From contig ML978124.1 in assembly GCA_010015805.1 (NCBI GenBank), positions 248,001 through 312,000 of the forward strand: a DNA stretch of 64,000 bases. Direction: 5' to 3'. Shown here in pieces: positions 34,252 to 44,398 of this stretch. Position 1 is the first letter of the stretch, and the number at the start of each line of letters is the position of its first letter. The notes beneath the pieces were generated by a model. It saw only the letters and a list, made by a program, of their open reading frames with translations, did no database searches and had not been told where the DNA came from. Origin of the DNA: Rhizodiscina lignyota (Eukaryota > Ascomycota > Dothideomycetes > Aulographales > Rhizodiscinaceae). Position numbers and translations under genes: made by a program.

Positions 34252-37200
34252 TTTCACGGTGCTGAGGTTGATGTGATAAAATATTGACTGAAAATGATTA
34301 CAAGAAAACTGAAAGGCAATAGAAAGTGAGGAACGAACAGTAGTTTCGAATGAGCGTGTGCCGAACAGGCAAAAGAGAGCAACGAACGACACATTGCTGT
34401 AAGGATCCAGAGAAAGCAGTGTTTAAAGAGAACGGTGGAGAAGGGCATGCACATAATGAAAGCATTGACAAATTTGAGGGCCCATCATGCTATCAATGTC
34501 ACTTTGTCAAAACCGAGACGTCGAGAATCTCAAGATGAAACGTTCACCAGCAGAGCCGCAAGACAGAATGGAAACAACGATCGAATGAGAAGCTGAACTG
34601 GTTTAAGACGCAAACATCTATCAAATCAGTTCGCGTCACTTTAACCAGAGGCACGTCTTGTGACAACATAGCGATTGCGCTCAGTCCTGGGATATTGTCA
34701 ATGAAAGATGAGCGCAACGGTTGTCGCATCCCTCTGGAATAGTCGCATGATTGCATTACACACACAGCGACAGCATGGCGGTTCAGGAGAGAAAGATCGA
34801 ATGACATAGAACTAACGCGCTTCTGAATTTGCGCATCCGTAAGGCGACTCCATTGCTTCCCGCCTAGTTTGAGAAGTGATTCTCGATTGATGAATCAATG
34901 GGTTTTATCGCTTCCATTTGCTGCTAGCGCTCATGCGGGAACTCTGGACGCGTTCATGCTATCCAGGGTGGTTGAAGTTCGCCATGAGGAACGCATGTTG
35001 AGAATGACAAAAAGATCAACGAGTCTAGGTCCTAGACAACTCTAGATCCAAACTGTTTGCTTAACTGTGTGGAGAACGTGAGAAGATTACTCGGTAGCCC
35101 GATGGGTTTCCGAAGGTCGTTGCGGAATCGCACTATTCCTCTTTTGACATGACTGCCGACGTCAATCGGGGGTCGTCTCCAGCACCATCAGCTCCTTAAG
35201 CCATGGCAGTGCCTTCTTCGATTAAGCGAACTTACTCTTGGCCATGTCTTTGAGATCAAGCCGAACGTAGTTATTAAAGACTTTCCAGCTGCTTAGGGAC
35301 GAGGCAGCTCTGAGGAAGAACTTCGCCGCGTCGAACTCTCCGTACTCAAATGTCGACCGTATAGGCCCAATTTTGAGCACCACGACCGCGCTTTACTGAA
35401 CTAGATCTACTCGTCAGTACCCGAGTATTCCATACACCACGGTATGAGGGCTGTTTCGCCATTGAAAGCCAGCAGCTAAGCCATGACCTGGGGAACGATA
35501 GGACGGGACGAGATCAGGGTTAGTGAACATACAAATCACAACGAAGAACAACTGCTGATATTCGTCAAGCCCTTACCCATCGCAGCGTCTCGCGACTTCT
35601 ATCCAATACCACATATGCCCCGTCCACAAGTAAAGGAGCCCAGCACCGTCTCAACAGAAGGGTCTGAATATTGCTGTTCGGACAAGACAATTAGAGATGT
35701 TGGCTGGTAGTTCTGACTATCGAGCAATGATCTTCTTTCATAGGAGAGCGTTTACATATGCCGTTTGCGGTGCTTGACATATAACGGACGTGTATTTGCC
35801 GAACTCTAAAAGGATGATCATGCTATGTTGACGATCATAATCTCGTTGCACTTCTGTCTGGGCTTCTTTGGGGTTTCAGCTGGTAGAGAGATCCAGCAGT
35901 ACAATCAAGCGCTTGAAGAGAAGGGCGTAGGCAATGAAGACCATGGGAGTCTGGTCCACGCTCTACGACGGGCCACGAAACATACCAGCCCTCGTGATGC
36001 CACTTCGTTCCGTCAGAGTGCTAGACGACATGACGATTTCCCTTGGGCGTACCGTTGAAGGATTGCTAATGTTGATTTCTAGAACCACTCAGCATCCACG
36101 CTCCGAAGCGAAAGCTCTTCTCATCCGCAATATTCAGTCCAGACTACTGCTGCTACGACATGACATGACAGCTGAACAGTATCCGATTATGCATTTGGCG
36201 ACGCTCGAGGGTCTAGGTCTTCCGCAGGTGCCGGTACTGCGAAAACGTTTGCGAAAACCTATCGACACAGATGAGTCTGCCGTTGCAGCGCGACGCCGAA
36301 AGTCTGCATAACTCCAGTCGTCTCGGTCATCCTATACAATGATAGTGTTCTTGTCGGAAGGCCAACGCCCAAGTATGCTTACCATAGCGACTTCAATAAA
36401 AGAGTCCTTCCGGTACGGACAAAGGATAATTGGGAACGTCGCCAGCATATTTGGGTTTTGTTCCGAGATAAGCTTCCTTCGAAGCAGCAGGCACGAGCCG
36501 TGGTGGAGACAAGATAAAAAAAATTCTGCTGTTGAGAATCCCAGGTTGGCGTTTGGAAGCCTTCGAAGATAACGTCGAGCGTGGTTGAGTGGAATGTTGG
36601 ATGATTGAGAAGGAAGACATAATCAATGAGTTCTGTGCTTTGTATGAAGAGTTTTGTACGCGCGAATGGGGAGCGCAACAAGAGTGCTTGGAGTTGAAAG
36701 GGTGTGTTGAAGAGAATATGGCGAAAGGAGAACAAATAACCGTGGCTGGGTGGGGTGTGTGGTGCTATTTTTCATGATGACTATATAATCAAAACAAGTT
36801 TTACCTACTATCGCCTTCGGGCATCGTGGGGTAATCGGTACAGAGATTAAACTGAAAAGAACGGGTACGGTTAACGTGTTACAGGGCGGTTCGATCCCCG
36901 AAGGGATCAAAATACTAACATTTAGGCGCTCAGTAACGGACAGCACCTTCTCGTGGTACTGGGTGTGAGTAATCTTAAAGATGAAACTAAGACTGTCCAT
37001 TATTTTTTGGCCTTTTTTTTTTTTAACTTTTCTATCTAGCTGTTAATTACCCGTCGACAGGTTAAGGGAGCTCTGGGTGCTAAGTGCTAATCCTCTGTGC
37101 GCATTGGTGTACTTGAAAGAATTAAATTTTTACTTTCTAAGCTGGGCCTGACTGACAGGCCTCGTCTCTTTTTTATTTCTCGTTATCCTACGTGCATTCG

Positions 37201-37408
37201 TGTTGCTGCGAAGACCTTCAACGACCTCAGCAAAACAGACCTTCGACTGTTGTTGACCTCTCGTGCACACCGCGTGCGCGTTTCCCCACTACTCTCAACC
37301 TAAGTAATTTGTGGTTTCTTCTATCTACACTGAAACTCTGGACCGAACGTGTATTATTAAGTAGTATATCGTTTGCTAAGTACGCGCTAATCAAGGCGAA
37401 CAAATCAT
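34252..37408. other. Gene-poor stretch with undecipherable frames
   Basis: 3.2 kb with no supportable gene. Short plus-strand frames at 35483-35710 and 35934-36311 and a minus-strand frame near 35200-35360 look like remnants of genes (several are protein-like in composition and end in stops) but match nothing I recognise. Near 36880-36900 there is a B-box-like GGTTCGATCCCC without a foldable tRNA around it. Poly-T run at 37012-37024. Confidence 0.5.
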
Positions 37409-37957
37409 TTGCCTTCTGGAAACAAAGCGACTGTCATAACCGGGCCGGATCTGATCACCCTTCTACCTCAACAATGGCTCGCTTTAATGACAAAATACTC
37501 TGAAATCGTATTCTCACGAACCACACTAGATCAAAAACTTCGTATTGTCCAAGAATTCCCGGCACGATATTATGTGGTTGTCATGACTGGCAATGGAGTC
37601 AATGATGCATCAAGTCTAAAACAGGCAGACATTCCGATTTCTCCGGCGCCTGGATCGGATATTGCCATCGAACCAGCAAACATGGTACTTTTGGGAACCT
37701 TCTCTGCCATTCTCGAGGCCGTTCTCTATGGTCGTGTCGTGTTCGACAACCTCGAGAAAACGATCGCGTATCTACGGTGTCCCTTTCGGCCTTCCTCAAG
37801 TCCTGTCATCACTCTGATTTTCACATTCTTTCCCAACATACAATATCTCGGTTGTGATAGAGTCCCTGCCGCGCATTGGTTCATGCGATTTGTACTTGAT
37901 ATGAGGCTGTTAAGCATTGAGGAGCTGCGGAAGACGGTCCAGCGGGGGTATCCTTAA
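37409..37957 (+). pseudogene. Fragment of a P-type (IIC, Na+/K+-ATPase-like) cation ATPase
   Basis: About 180 codons resembling only the P-domain to TM5 part of a P2C ATPase: ATVITGPDL (like the AIVVSG.EL strand), IVFSRTTLDQKLRIVQ (normally FARTSP.QKL.IV), VVMTGNGVNDASSLKQADI (normally TGDGVND.PALK.ADIG), GSDIAIEPANMVLLG, and GRVVFDNLEKTIAYL. The hinge Asp of TGDGVND is Asn, the DKTGT phosphorylation site and the transport domain are absent from surrounding sequence, and similarity fades after PNIQYLG. It is therefore a relic, not an enzyme. No other ATPase fragment was found on either side. Confidence 0.82.
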
Positions 37958-38678
37958 GGAGGCATCGCCAGGATCGCTTGATAAAAAGCTCTGCATGGAC
38001 GGAATGATTTGTCGGGGCCCAAGTTTCATGCAACGTCTTTCTCCACTCTTTTTGGTTCTATAGAGATTAAGCGCTGCAGCTGTCCGCCTGCCCCAGTTCG
38101 TTGTAATGATAAGGCCATCGAAATATACGCCATTCACAAACTTTCCACTTTGGGGAGCTTGAGCTAAACTTCAGCCGGGTGTAATTTTGTTTATAAAGAT
38201 GTGCTTCAACGCTAACTTGAGGGTAACTAGCAGGTTATGCACAGTATGTTCTCCGTGAGTCGAACAGACAAAGGTTCTGAAATTTTACAGTGACTGTAGG
38301 ATTTTTCACGACAATTAACTCTGGCACTTACACTACTTCTCCACGCGCCGAAGTCAATTTTCTCTCCCTTGCAGAGGTTTAGCGCGTGCATTAGCTGAGA
38401 TTTCAGCAGATGCTTTTAAGCTTAATGCTTCAGCCAATCAGAGACTGCTTGGTTTCCCGAATTAGTAACTAGTCGCGATGCTCGATCCAGGAACATAGAC
38501 TTCGCATATGCAGGTGGTGTCGTCATCCCGCGACTGATCGAGTTCGAGTCCTTACTTAAGAACGTTGTCACCATGTGGACGCCTAAAATACGCTGCTCCC
38601 GCCACTTCAATATCCTCTACGAGCCTTAAAATCTACGAAATCAGTGGAATCCACATCGACATATCTCCTAACATCACG
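37958..38678. other. Intergenic
   Basis: No gene seen. The open frame of the next gene extends upstream to 38565 but without an ATG. Confidence 0.5.
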
Positions 38679-39092
38679 ATGTACATCCCGAATGTCCAAC
38701 AAGTCATCGCTTCCGGGCTTGCCATCACCTCGATCCCTTATTTCCAAACTACCGGCGAGGTAGTCTCCGGCAAAGTCCTCGACTATGCCGTGGAGAAATG
38801 CATCGATTCCGACAAGAACGTTCGCTGCTCCAAGCCATTCATTGTCAAGAAGGACAGTTGCTACACACTCTCGTGGACCACAGAGGGAGCGCTGAGCCAC
38901 ACAACTGCGGAGGTCCGAGATGCCGGTTCGGGGGAGACGGTATATTACAGAGACACAAACGGCGAATGGAAGCCGGAGAAGGGAGAGCTGGTATACCTGG
39001 ATTTCAAGCCGAAGATTGCTGGGCAAGCCAACAAGACTGTGGAGTATAAGGTTGAGACATGCGAAGAGGACAAGGTGCACTTGGAGGCGTGA
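38679..39092 (+). CDS. Small orphan protein, four cysteines
   Basis: 137 aa from the first ATG (38679). It starts MYIPNVQQVIASGLAITSIP, a moderately hydrophobic opening that is not a clear signal peptide. Cysteines sit at KCID, RCSK, SCYT and TCEE, spaced as two possible disulfides. A repeated beta-strand pattern (SCYTLSWTTE, TVYYRDTNGEW, ELVYLDFKP, TVEYKVETCEE) suggests a compact beta-fold like a small immunoglobulin-type or effector protein. No family recognised. Codon use and the sharp stop support a real gene, but it stands alone in a gene-poor stretch. An upstream intron and a longer N-terminus are possible. Confidence 0.6.
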   Translation: MYIPNVQQVIASGLAITSIPYFQTTGEVVSGKVLDYAVEKCIDSDKNVRCSKPFIVKKDSCYTLSWTTEGALSHTTAEVRDAGSGETVYYRDTNGEWKPEKGELVYLDFKPKIAGQANKTVEYKVETCEEDKVHLEA

Positions 39093-41030
39093 GAGTGTGA
39101 TCATCAATGCATAACAGCAGTGGGAGCTGTGGATGCAACCATATGGCGTCAGGCAGCATTCATATCAGGCATGGAACCAAGTTAACCATCAAACTTTGGC
39201 CCACTACACCGAATTAATGGAGATCCTTCATGGAGTTGTTTTGTCCTGAAAACCCTAACCCTCATGTGCCAAGTCCGCGAACGTTTCTGATTTCGCCAAA
39301 ATTTGCACTTCGATTCGCAGCCCATCAATCTAATAATCTCGCCCAATATCCGTATCCGATTCTGTTTGCTTTAATTATCAATGCGGCTTTTCAACTAAAT
39401 CCTACGCGAGGATTCTATACGAAGTGATTAGAAAGGCTTTTGACAGAACGCATTGATGTGCGCATCACCAGATCTGAACTAGTCTACCAGGTACGAAGTT
39501 CTATTGTCAAAGAAACATCTCAATCGGAAATCCAAATTGCCTGAATCATAATTCATCGATGGATTAATGGATCTATATGCTTCTCCATACCCCGAACCAT
39601 ATCAAGGCCATATCAAGGCCATATCAAGGTATGGCACAACATGTAGCTCCACGGCTGTGGGGGGGTTCTTTTTGTTTCACATTTCTTGATAATGCCAGAG
39701 CTATGTATGCAGACTGCTCTCATCAGTTTTCCAATGTCTTCCTCAATCCTCTAAGTCGATGCGCCCCTCCCCCTTGCGATGGATCTGCATGACGTTGAAG
39801 ATTCGGAAGACAGACGGGGCTCTCCACCTCCTCCCGCAATTGGGACATCTTTCCTGGCATTCACATTCACAAAGTTGACCTTTCTACAATCACACTTGTG
39901 GTTTCTGTTCAGTGCAGTCGTACATCGTCGGTTGCATGGCCATATTCTTGCACGGACTTCGGCGTAAGGGTGTGCCTTGATATTGTAAGAGTTGCAGCTC
40001 AAAACGGATCGACAAGCAATCGCCGCTCTCAGCCGATTAGAGCACACTTGGGAAGATGGATCCGATGCGCAAAAGATACGTCTGTCCCGGACGCGTATTT
40101 GGACCGCTGGCGGACATTATGATTGAGAATGACTGGAATGATCGCACATACCTTTGCAACACGAGAATCGCACACTCACTCTCGTCGACCCTTACGTTGC
40201 AACTTACGGGAGTTGTGAGTGCTTTGGGCTATTCAATCATTGCAGTATTCTACAGTCTGTGTCTACGACTGCTGGGCAGACGTCATCAGTCACACAATCT
40301 TCCCCGGAATACGAGCAATGTTATGCAGGAGGGCATAGTGCACATTCACATCTCCGCTCGACAGCACTTTCCTACAAAATAGCCTTGTGATCTTCGCCGT
40401 GCTAAATCAAGGCAAGGGGTTGGTGACCTAAGTTTAGACAGCCCTCGGCCGTGCGCATGCTGTACGACACGGTATATCCCGGACGTCGAAGGATTCTCCC
40501 CTGAGTCTCTCAGCCTGGGTGTTCTCGACCTGGAGAGTTCATCTCAATTATCTACTCCTCAGACCTGAGTATGAACTGCTCTCGAATCCGCAGGTGCCAA
40601 ATATTCCGCAGGTTCCCGCCGAGTGGCCTTCGTCAAGGGCTTTGAAGACACTTGGATTCCATTATCGATGGCATCTCGTATAGCAACATGTCGCTTGTTC
40701 ATGGATACCCAAAGCAGTTCAACCTGTCATTGCCCATTACTGATGCACTGCCAAGCGAGGAGAACTGAATATAGCACCCGCCAAGCCCGTAGCAACCACT
40801 GTGCTTTCCGGATGGAAGCATACCACGACATGAATGTCGCTAAATTCCTAGGCTGATGCAATGAATTAAGTTCAGGATAACCTGTCGCGATGCGTCTCCG
40901 GATCTCCGATTTACGGCACAGCGCGTTGGAAGTCTCGGTCTATATGACCCTCCTCTTCCCTTGAGAATGGGAGCTCCAAAACGTGCCATACCGAATCTTG
41001 CAATTCTACAAACGCTTCAAGTGATCCAAG
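39093..41030. other. Intergenic with a short tandem repeat
   Basis: No gene supported; frames of up to 108 codons (40056-40382) lack recognisable features. Contains three perfect 11-nt repeats at 39597-39629. Confidence 0.5.
39597..39629. repeat. Perfect 11-nt tandem repeat, three copies
   Basis: Unit CCATATCAAGG repeated at 39597, 39608 and 39619. Confidence 0.9.
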
Positions 41031-42039
41031 ATGTTCTCATTTTTCAAGTCATTGACTCTGTTTGTTCTCACTAGCTCTGCCCTCGGCAATCCAGTCGAGG
41101 ACATCTTCGGCCGTGCTGTCGGCGACTCTTGCAAAGCTCCTTTGGGCTCCGGTACTTGCAAGCATACGAAAGACTGCGTCGGGGTGTCTTACCCAACTAA
41201 TCTCTGCCCAAAAGATCCGGACGATGTCCAGGTACATGAATAAACTCTCATGATAGCAGCTCCGACTAACTTCTGCTAGTGCTGCTATGTCAAGTCTTGC
41301 ACCGCCAACGGCGAAGATGGCTACTGTCGTAGTAAGAAATGGAATGGATGCCCCGGTGGCGATTTTGTGCCCAACCACTGCCCTGGAGATGATGACATTC
41401 AATGCTGCGTGAAAGGCTCCACGCCGCCTCCATCGTCTGTTCCGCAGAAGATCATCTCCTACGCTAAAGAGCAAAAAGGCGTCGACTGTGAGTTTCGATT
41501 CCAGACTTTAGGCATTAATTGTCATCTCTTTACTCATTGTTCATAGATGTCTGGGGAGGTGGCTCTTGCAGTGGTCCAACCAGTGGCGGCTTTGACTGTT
41601 CTGGTCTGCTCTGCTATGCCATCTGTAAGGCGACCGGTCGAGACTTGTTCAAAGAAGGTCTACGCGTAACCCGCACCATGTATTGTGCCGGCGAGAGCAA
41701 GCTCAAGTACAAGTATGTGTCCGATGGATGCATCAATCCTGTTTGTTCAGCGACTAATCCTCAATCTCAGAAAATACGCTTACTCCCAGCGCAAGGCTGG
41801 CGATGCTGTCTTCTTTGGCGGCAAATGCGACTGCGCTAGTGATCCAGAAGGTATCCATCATGTCGGTATCATGCTGGATTCGGGCACGAGCATGTGGTAT
41901 GTTTATACTGCGCTCTTTGTTGTACCAATGGCTGATTTGAACGACCAGGAATGCTCTGAAGACGGGCACTACTATCCGTGAGGATAATTTTGGTAGCTGG
42001 AGCGAGAAGCCTTGCCCATATGTCATCCGCTTCGATTGA
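41031..42039 (+). CDS. Secreted NlpC/P60-type cysteine peptidase with Cys-rich N-terminal module
   Basis: Exons 41031-41231, 41280-41487, 41547-41712, 41771-41896, 41949-42039; four introns of 48-59 nt; 263 aa. Signal peptide MFSFFKSLTLFVLTSSALG. The first 110 residues hold two Cys-rich repeats (SCKAPLGSGTCKHTKDC...NLCPKD then CCYVKSC...YCRSK...CPGG...NHCPGDDDIQCC). The C-terminal half is NlpC/P60: VWGGGSCSGPTSGGFDCSGL gives the catalytic Cys, GIHHVGIML the catalytic His. NlpC/P60 enzymes cut bacterial cell-wall peptides (gamma-glutamyl-diaminopimelate bonds); secreted fungal members probably came from bacteria and may act on bacterial peptidoglycan. All exon joins keep frame. Confidence 0.9.
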
Positions 42040-42331
42040 GCCGTTCACTGTCTGATTATCGATTTCTCGACGTCACTCGTTGTCTTGGAACATCGCTGTA
42101 GCAGCTAAGCTAAGCTAAGCTCAAGAGTAGAGCCTGTCAAGTGAATTGATCATCCATAAGACTTTCCTTTCACTATACTACTCCAGAATGAGCAGACCGC
42201 TCTCTCTTTCATAGTATTATTCTCGTCCTCCACTTTACCAGGACGTCCAAGTGAAGCGTCTTCGCCTAAGCGCCACTGTCGAAGCTTCGAGCTTGTTTTG
42301 AGTCACTAACACCTCATTACTACCTCATTAT

Positions 42332-42360
42332 TGACTCATCATTGACTCATCATTGACTCA
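42332..42360. promoter_or_regulatory. Three TGACTCA (Gcn4/CpcA or AP-1 type) sites at 11-bp spacing
   Basis: TGACTCA at 42332-42338, 42343-42349 and 42354-42360, within an 11-bp direct repeat, about 260 bp upstream of the TATA box at 42621. TGACTCA is the core bound by bZIP regulators such as Gcn4/CpcA and AP-1-like factors. Function here is inferred. Confidence 0.6.
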
Positions 42361-42443
42361 AAAAAAGTCTAACTCTCCACCTCAAAAGCCTAACCTCTCA
42401 TTTCCGCCCCATGTGATACATTAATCTCCCGTGCCTGACCACT

Positions 42444-42485
42444 AGCGCGGGTGTTGTTGTCCTCAGCGCGGGTGTTGTTGTCCTC
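42444..42485. repeat. Perfect 21-nt tandem duplication
   Basis: Unit AGCGCGGGTGTTGTTGTCCTC at 42444-42464 and 42465-42485, without mismatch. Confidence 0.9.
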
Positions 42486-42620
42486 AGGCGGCTGTCATTG
42501 TCTTCACAGTCCTGCATTTCAGCCCGGGCCATGTGTTCAATAACATTCCGGCTCCATCACCTTCCGGTTCAATCACCTTCCCATCCTTGTTTTGCCTGCA
42601 CTAGCGCGTTTTGCTCTGGA

Positions 42621-42628
42621 TATAAAAA
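42621..42628 (+). promoter_or_regulatory. TATA box (TATAAAAA)
   Basis: Consensus TATA box, followed by a long TTC/CCT-rich plus-strand tract (42630-42730) of the kind found at transcription starts of highly expressed fungal genes. It points to a plus-strand transcript with no clear protein. Confidence 0.55.
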
Positions 42629-42913
42629 CCTCACTTCTTCTGGCCTTCTTCCTTCCTTTCCTCCACTCCACATCTTTTTCATAAATTTGTTCAACATTCA
42701 GCGTCTTTTCCTTACAACTGCTCCTGTTTCTTTTGTTTGCGTTCATTGAAGCTTTCAAAGGTCTCTCTTGTTTAGAACCTTTTTTTCTGACTGAGTTTTG
42801 TAGAGATTCCACTTCACTCTCTTTGCTCGACTTCGACCAACACTTCAGCAACCTCATCAACCTCACTCGACCTCATCACCCTCACTCGACCTCATCGACA
42901 TCCACTCGCATCA

Positions 42914-42982
42914 ACATCTCGAACCGACCACCGACAACATCTCGAACCGACCACCGACAACATCTCGAACCGACCACCGACA
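42914..42982. repeat. Perfect 23-nt tandem repeat, three copies
   Basis: Unit begins ACATCTCGAACCGACCACC; copies at 42914-42936, 42937-42959 and 42960-42982, identical. Confidence 0.92.
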
Positions 42983-43384
42983 ACACACCTCGCCACGTCT
43001 TCCCAGGTTCAATGTCTGCTGCTGGCCCCTTTTCTTTTGTTCAAGTTTTTGCTCACTTTTGCCCGGCTTGGCACTGTCCGTATTGCGCTTCCGGCCATCG
43101 ATGGAAACATCGATGTGGTACTGCGTCCACGGAGCCCCATTGATTTGGCGAGACCGCTGGTCCCAATACGGGGTCGGCAAAAACGCGTCAACAACGTTCT
43201 CAGTACAGCATCGACCTTCCGCCGGGCAGTTCAAGTCCACCGCACTATCTAGGTTCGGAATGTTCAATATCTCTTGTACTGGGCTTGTTGGTGGCTAACG
43301 GGAGGTGTACGCTGGGGTGACTGGTCCTTCGTGTCCGTTTCCTTCTGGCTATCTCCCCCTGAGATACTGGCTTTCCGGACTTAG

Positions 43385-43907
43385 ATGGTTTGCTCTTCCC
43401 TCGCATCATTGGAGCACGGCGGAGTCAGTCTCTTGCGGGGCTGGTTGGTGGCTGGTGAGAACTGGCTCCAAAGTCTTCAATGGTCGGGGGTTTTGCATTC
43501 GCGGCCCCAATTCCCCTACACTTGTTTTTGTTTTTTCAAGGCGCAGCATTGTTCCTGGGAAGACATCGATCCGACCGACCGACCGACCGACGACCGACAA
43601 TTCGACCCGACCAACACTTCGACCCGACCAACACTTCGACCCGACCGACACTTCGACCCGACCAACAATTCAACCCGACCGACACTTCGACCCGACCGAC
43701 GACTCGACCCGACCGACGACCCGACCAGACCGACGACGCCCTCTCCGACAAAGGTGAGCAAACATTTTCATTTAATCGACCTTTGAAAGCTTCAACTCTT
43801 TTTCTTTTCTCTTCCATTTTCTCTTTTCTCTTCCATCTTCTCTTTCCTGGCCAGCGAAGTCGGACTCTGAAGCCTGTACGCGGCGCTGGCTACGAACCTT
43901 CTCTTTG
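43385..43907 (+). CDS. Possible low-complexity protein containing a 17-nt minisatellite
   Basis: Tentative. An open frame from ATG 43385 runs through the minisatellite as Asp/Arg/Thr/Pro-rich repeats (DPTNTSTRPTLRPDRH) to a good donor (AAAG-GTGAGC at 43755), then a 99-nt pyrimidine-rich intron ending CTTTCCTGGCCAG (43853), and a short exon to a stop at 43905-43907 (RSRTLKPVRGAGYEPSL). Because the unit is 17 nt, all three frames are open through the repeat with the same 17-residue period, so openness is weak evidence. An upstream exon is possible, since CTTAG directly precedes the ATG. No family recognised. Confidence 0.3.
43599..43734. repeat. 17-nt minisatellite, eight copies
   Basis: Consensus ACTTCGACCCGACCGAC, eight head-to-tail units starting at 43599, 43616, 43633, 43650, 43667, 43684, 43701 and 43718, with variation mainly at GAC/AAC ends. 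Preceded by a CCGA tetranucleotide run (43570-43597). Confidence 0.92.
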
Positions 43908-44398
43908 AGGAGAGCCAATTCAGAGACGCAAACATTCGACCAATCTGTATATGAGGTCGGGACACAATTGGCCTTTATGAATGTTGATGCTTTCGCTGGT
44001 TTCATGGAAGGTTGAAGATGCCATGGTGCACTGGGCGTTAGCATAGAAAATAGATAGAGACATACCTTGAATGATAGCAACAGCTTTACTCACATGTGTC
44101 CACGACCTTTGCTCCTCATGCTTTTCTCGAAAATGACGTGATAAAGAAAAGAGAAAACGGGGAGGGCATATTATGCAGTCCACCTATTGACAATGGTGGG
44201 GCAGCGCCTGCTGCCATCAGAGGTGCCAACTCCTCCTAAACCTTTCTCTTTGTGCCTCTCTACCATGTAGGCTAGCGGACACGAAGCGTTGTGCGCACAG
44301 TGCTATTAAATCTTAACTATATATACCACTTCGCCGCAACCACTCAACGTCTCTCGAGCCACTCGACAAGCACGATCTACCGCCACATTTTCAACTCC
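43908..44398. other. Intergenic upstream of the Ski8 3' end
   Basis: No gene supported. A TATATATACC at about 44316-44325 could be a weak promoter element but faces the 3' end of Ski8. Confidence 0.45.

Larger units (their letters stand above)
42040..43384. other. Non-coding, repeat-rich stretch with TATA box and CT-rich leader
   Basis: No recognisable protein. From left: GCTAA pentamer repeats (42105-42120), three TGACTCA sites (42332-42360), two perfect 21-nt repeats (42444-42485), a TATA box (42621-42628) followed by a 100-nt CT-rich tract as at a strong fungal promoter, CTCGACCTCATC repeats (42850-42900) and three perfect 23-nt repeats (42914-42982). Plus-strand frames here (such as 43012-43143) are short and Cys/His-containing but unlike anything known. 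Confidence 0.55.

Noticed and set aside
34252-34392. Upstream ATG extension of the GH5 gene
   Set aside because: The internal ATG at 34251 starts a clean signal peptide; the longer form would bury it.
36820-36915. tRNA-like stretch with GGTTCGATCCCC and an A-box-like GGGGTAATCGGTA
   Set aside because: T-arm and acceptor stems do not pair when written out; at most a tRNA remnant.
34252-41030. Search for a transposon or retroelement in the gene-poor stretch
   Set aside because: No reverse transcriptase, integrase or transposase motif, no long terminal repeats and no terminal inverted repeats were seen; only a host-gene relic and short tandem repeats.
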